The position numbers and the translations under genes are program-made. Below the pieces are notes generated by a model. It had not been told where the DNA came from, did not search any database, and saw nothing but the letters and a program-made list of their open reading frames with translations. From Candidatus Competibacteraceae bacterium (GTDB taxonomy: Bacteria > Pseudomonadota > Gammaproteobacteria > Competibacterales > Competibacteraceae): a stretch of 9,388 nt of DNA. The DNA is taken from contig JAGRHK010000033.1 in the NCBI GenBank assembly GCA_020444985.1, positions 1 through 9,388 of the forward strand, given 5' to 3'. Below are positions 6,385 to 9,388 of the stretch, piece by piece. How positions within the stretch are numbered: the stretch's first letter is position 1; each line of letters begins with the position of its first letter.

Positions 6385-7461
6385 ATGGCTAAACGCACCC
6401 CGCTTTATCACTGTCATCTCGCCTTAGGGGCAAAGCTCGTGGATTTCGGCGGCTGGGACATGCCGCTGCACTACGGCTCCCAGCTCAAAGAGCATCATCA
6501 AGTCCGCAACGCCGCCGGGATGTTCGACGTCTCGCACATGACGATTGTCGATTTCCCCGACCCTGACGCCACGCGCGCCCTGCTACGCTATCTGCTGGCC
6601 AACGATGTCGCCCGGCTCTACCCAGGCAAGGCCTTGTATACCTGCATGTTGAATGATACTGGCGGAGTTATTGACGATTTGATCGTTTATGACCAGGGCG
6701 ACAGCGGCTACCGGTTGGTGTTGAACGCCGCGACCCGCGATAAAGACCTGACCTGGATCGCGCCACAAGCGGAACGCTTTAATGCGGCTTGGCATGAACG
6801 CGACGACTTGGCCATGCTGGCGGTGCAGGGGCCGGAAGCCCTGGCGAAACTGGAGGCGATCCTAGATGCTAAGACCTGGCAAACGGTGTGCGCCAGTCGC
6901 CGCTTTCACGCTGTGGAAAGCGGCGGCGAATTCATCGCCCGTACCGGCTACACTGGTGAAGACGGCGTGGAAATCATGCTGTCTGCTCAGGATGCACCGA
7001 CGCTTTGGGATCGATTATTGGACGCGGGCGTGGCCCCCTGCGGATTAGGCGCGCGCGATACGCTGCGCCTCGAAGCTGGCATGAGTCTCTATGGCAACGA
7101 CATGGATGAAACCACGACCCCGCTGGTCTCCGGGCTGGGCTGGACGGTGGCCTGGCAACCGCCGGATCGTGATTTTATCGGCCGCGCCGCTCTGGAACAG
7201 CAACGCGCCGCCGGAGCGCCGCAAGCTTTCATCGGTCTTGTGCTGGAAGAGCGCGGCGTATTGCGCAGTCATCAGACGGTTCATGCTGGCAACCAGGAAA
7301 TTGGCGTCACGACCAGCGGCGCATTCTCGCCGACCCTGAATCGGGGGATTGCCCTGGCGCGGGTAACGACCGGCGTTGGTGAACAGTGCCAGGTCAACGT
7401 GCGCGGCAAGCGCCTGTCAGCGCGAGTCGTCAAGCCGCCCTTTATTTCCCGTCCTTCGTAA
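6385..7461 (+). CDS. gcvT: Glycine cleavage system T protein (aminomethyltransferase)
   Basis: GcvT takes the aminomethyl group from the lipoyl arm of GcvH, transfers the carbon to tetrahydrofolate as 5,10-methylene-THF and releases ammonia. At 358 residues it matches the usual 360-370. Family blocks are in order: TPLYHCHLALGAKLVDFGGW (5-24), GMFDVSHM (45-52), GGVIDDLIVY (93-102) with the conserved acidic pair Asp97/Asp98 in the folate site, LAVQGP (145-150), RTGYTGEDGVEI (186-197), and GLGARDTLRLEAGMSLYGND (220-239). The C-terminal barrel domain ends near VKPPF (349-353). GAGG at 6371-6374 precedes the ATG by 10 nt, a slightly long but acceptable spacing. It is the first gene of the gcv group, 170 nt after the AraC-family gene. 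Confidence 0.97.
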   Translation: MAKRTPLYHCHLALGAKLVDFGGWDMPLHYGSQLKEHHQVRNAAGMFDVSHMTIVDFPDPDATRALLRYLLANDVARLYPGKALYTCMLNDTGGVIDDLIVYDQGDSGYRLVLNAATRDKDLTWIAPQAERFNAAWHERDDLAMLAVQGPEALAKLEAILDAKTWQTVCASRRFHAVESGGEFIARTGYTGEDGVEIMLSAQDAPTLWDRLLDAGVAPCGLGARDTLRLEAGMSLYGNDMDETTTPLVSGLGWTVAWQPPDRDFIGRAALEQQRAAGAPQAFIGLVLEERGVLRSHQTVHAGNQEIGVTTSGAFSPTLNRGIALARVTTGVGEQCQVNVRGKRLSARVVKPPFISRPS

Positions 7462-7515
7462 TCCCATGCTTCCAACCCAACCGTTTCTATTTCGATCCAA
7501 CCTGTTGAGGAGTCG

Positions 7516-7950
7516 ATGATGAGCAGCACTATTCCTTCTGAATTGCATTATACCGAGACCCATGAATGGGTGCGCTCTCAGGAAGACGGCATCATGACTG
7601 TTGGCATCACCGATCATGCTCAGCATCTGCTGGGCGATCTGGTATTTGTGGAATTGCCGGAAGTTGGCCGGGTGGTCGCCACTGCCGAAGGCTGCGCTGT
7701 GGTTGAATCGGTTAAAGCAGCCTCGGATATATACAGTCCGGTGGATGGCGTGATTGTCGAAGTGAATGAATTGCTGGCGGACAATCCGGAATTGATCAAT
7801 GAAGATCCCTATGAGGAAGGCTGGATTCTCCGCATCAAGACGAGTGATGGCCTGGAAGGCTTGCTGGACGCTGCGGCTTACGAACTGATTGCGATTGACG
7901 AAGACGAAGACGAGGAAGGCTCATTGACTAACGCCAAGTTAGCCGGCTAA
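7516..7950 (+). CDS. gcvH: Glycine cleavage system H protein (lipoyl carrier)
   Basis: GcvH shuttles the aminomethyl intermediate from the P protein to the T protein on a lipoyl-lysine. The lipoylation block is AVVESVKAASDIYSPVDG (61-78), with Lys67 the modified residue. HYTETHEWVR (11-20) is the typical N-terminal start of the fold, and NEDPYEEGWILRIK (95-108) the typical C-terminal one. At 144 residues it is longer than the usual 125-130 because of a C-terminal extension holding an acidic run (IDEDEDEEG, 127-135). Two adjacent ATGs (7516 and 7519) share GAGGAG at 7507-7512; the second has the better spacing, so the mature start may be one residue later. It lies 54 nt after gcvT and 16 nt before gcvPA. 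Confidence 0.96.
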   Translation: MMSSTIPSELHYTETHEWVRSQEDGIMTVGITDHAQHLLGDLVFVELPEVGRVVATAEGCAVVESVKAASDIYSPVDGVIVEVNELLADNPELINEDPYEEGWILRIKTSDGLEGLLDAAAYELIAIDEDEDEEGSLTNAKLAG

Positions 7951-7966
7951 GGAGGCGCGCTTTATC

Positions 7967-9322
7967 ATGCCGTTTATCCCTCATACCCCGGACGATGTCC
8001 GGGCGATGCTGGACGCAATTGACGTTCCGACCCTTGAAGCCCTGTTTGAGGAAATTCCGTCTTCCCTGCGGATTGGGGCGTTACCGACCCTGCCAGACGC
8101 CCTGAGCGAGTGGCAGGTGAGCCGATTGATGGCCGAGCGGGCGGCAGCGCTTCCGCAACTTCTCTGTTTCCTGGGCGCTGGCGCTTATGAACACCATATT
8201 CCCGCAGCGGTTTGGGAAATCGCTGGGCGCGGGGAATTTTATAGCGCCTACACGCCCTATCAGCCGGAAGCCAGCCAGGGTACGCTGCAAGTACTTTACG
8301 AGTACCAAAGCATGATGGCTGGTCTGACCGGCTTGGCGATATCAAACGCTTCGTTGTATGACGGGGCGTCGGCGCTGGCCGAGGCGTTGTTGATGGCGGT
8401 GCGCGCTAACCGGAAGTCCAAATCGAAACGGGTCTTGATGCCGCGCACGCTGCACCCCTTCTACCGTCAAGCGGCGCGCGCGATTGTCCATAATCAGGAT
8501 ATCGAGTTGGTGGAGCTGCCTTACGACCCAGCCGGCGGTCATACCCCGGAAGAGGCGCTGGCGCCGTATGCCGGCCAGGATTTCGCAGCGCTGGTGATCC
8601 CGCAACCCAATTTCTTTGGTGTGCTGGAGGAGGTTGATGCGCTGACGGATTGGGCGCACCGCCATGATGCGTTGGCGGTCGCGGTGGTTAATCCCACGGC
8701 GCTGGCGGTGCTCAAACCGCCGGGCGAATGGGGTCACACCGGCGCTGACATTGCCTGTGGCGACGGTCAGCCGCTCGGCTCGCCGCTCAATTCGGGGGGG
8801 CCTTATTTTGGGTTCCTGTGTTGCCGGAAGGAGGTGGTGCGGCAGATGCCCGGTCGGCTGGTTGGGCGCACGGTCGATCTGGAAGGCAAAACCGGTTTCA
8901 CGCTGACCTTGCAGGCCCGCGAGCAACACATCCGCCGCTCCAAGGCGACTTCCAATATTTGTACGAATCAGGGTCTGATGGTCACGGCCGCGACGTTGTA
9001 TTTGTCATTGCTGGGTCCGCAGGGCTTGGAGCAGGTCGCGGCCTCTTGTCATGCGAACACCCGGATCCTGATGGAGCAATTGACGGCGATTCCAGGCGTC
9101 AGCGCCGCGTTTAACCGTCCGGTCTTCCATGAAGCCGTGTTGAAATTGCCGCGCCCGGCTGGCGAAGTGCTGGAGGGATTGCTGGGGCGCGGCATTCTCG
9201 GCGGATTCGATCTGCGCCATGCCTATCCTGAATTGGGCAATGCGTTGCTGGTTTGCGCGACCGAGACCCGGACGGAAGCAGATTTACAGCAGTATGCTGA
9301 GGCGCTGGCGAAGGTGATTTGA
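7967..9322 (+). CDS. gcvPA: Glycine dehydrogenase (decarboxylating) subunit 1 of the split P protein
   Basis: The P protein decarboxylates glycine and loads the remaining aminomethyl group onto GcvH. This 451-residue protein is the N-terminal half of the two-subunit form, whose usual length is about 440-460. Typical blocks are FLGAGAYEHHIP (68-79), YTPYQPEASQGTLQ (95-108), GGPYFGF (277-283), MPGRLVGRTVD (294-304) and REQHIRRSKATSNICTNQ (318-335). In the split enzyme the PLP-binding lysine is on subunit 2 (GcvPB), which is not in the window and should follow. The ribosome site AAGGAGG (7948-7954) overlaps the gcvH stop codon, with a rather long 12-nt gap to the ATG, consistent with translational coupling within a gcvT-gcvH-gcvPA operon. 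An alternative in-frame start would cut into the conserved N-terminus. Confidence 0.96.
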   Translation: MPFIPHTPDDVRAMLDAIDVPTLEALFEEIPSSLRIGALPTLPDALSEWQVSRLMAERAAALPQLLCFLGAGAYEHHIPAAVWEIAGRGEFYSAYTPYQPEASQGTLQVLYEYQSMMAGLTGLAISNASLYDGASALAEALLMAVRANRKSKSKRVLMPRTLHPFYRQAARAIVHNQDIELVELPYDPAGGHTPEEALAPYAGQDFAALVIPQPNFFGVLEEVDALTDWAHRHDALAVAVVNPTALAVLKPPGEWGHTGADIACGDGQPLGSPLNSGGPYFGFLCCRKEVVRQMPGRLVGRTVDLEGKTGFTLTLQAREQHIRRSKATSNICTNQGLMVTAATLYLSLLGPQGLEQVAASCHANTRILMEQLTAIPGVSAAFNRPVFHEAVLKLPRPAGEVLEGLLGRGILGGFDLRHAYPELGNALLVCATETRTEADLQQYAEALAKVI

Positions 9323-9388
9323 GGGCAGTCATCCATCAATATGAACAGTCCCTCATGGGCAATAACATTACTCCTGCAACCGGGGCAA
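9323..9388 (+). other. Start of the region after gcvPA; next gene not identified
   Basis: These 66 nt follow the gcvPA stop. TGAGGG at the stop codon (9320-9325) is an inverted copy of CCCTCA (9350-9355), a 6-bp stem with a 24-nt loop and no U-run. An ATG at 9341 opens a frame to the edge (16 codons, MNSPSWAITLLLQPGQ). It has no well-placed ribosome site and does not look like the usual start of GcvPB. I cannot say whether it is real. Confidence 0.3.

Noticed and set aside
8342..8929. Minus-strand 195-codon frame opposite gcvPA
   Set aside because: Arg/Gln/His-rich translation typical of the reverse complement of GC-rich coding DNA, and gcvPA is unambiguous on the other strand.

Overview
The window reads as chromosomal DNA of a proteobacterium. 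A gammaproteobacterium is my best guess, from the similarity of the nitrite reductase, nitrate transporter and kinase block to that of Pseudomonas-type bacteria, combined with a glycine-cleavage P-protein split into two subunits. This is family-level recognition by eye; I cannot name a genus. No rRNA, tRNA, CRISPR array, IS element or phage gene is visible.

Left half (1-5153), nitrate/nitrite assimilation. On the minus strand, running off the left edge, is the N-terminal 525 residues of the nitrite reductase large subunit (nirB). It is divergent from a plus-strand pair: a NasA/NrtP-type nitrate/nitrite MFS transporter (nasA, GTG start) and, 18 nt after it, a bifunctional PP2C phosphatase + Ser/Thr kinase with one C-terminal membrane anchor. 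The transporter would import nitrate or nitrite, NirB (with a small subunit outside the window) would reduce nitrite to ammonium, and the kinase/phosphatase is a candidate regulator of one of them. The 365-nt divergent spacer is AT-rich. It carries an 8+8 bp inverted repeat made of NtrC-like half-sites (TTGCACCA / TGGTGCAA), flanked on each side by a sequence with correct sigma-54 -24/-12 spacing, one per direction. The predicted start sites lie about 112 and 139 bp from the repeat, so a single nitrogen-status enhancer could serve both transcription units.

Middle (5154-6384): a spacer with only weak hairpins, a YqhC-like AraC-family regulator (AraC_N domain plus double HTH), then a 170-nt leader containing a four-run G-quadruplex motif.

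Right half (6385-9388), glycine cleavage system: gcvT (aminomethyltransferase), gcvH (lipoyl carrier) and gcvPA (glycine decarboxylase subunit 1), all on the plus strand with short spacers, evidently one operon. The PLP-lysine subunit (gcvPB) and the small nitrite reductase subunit would be expected just outside the window. By eye this half is richer in GC than the nasA/kinase part and its spacer. Most content is well-known families. The least-described parts are the divergent regulatory region and the membrane-anchored phosphatase-kinase tied to nitrate uptake.
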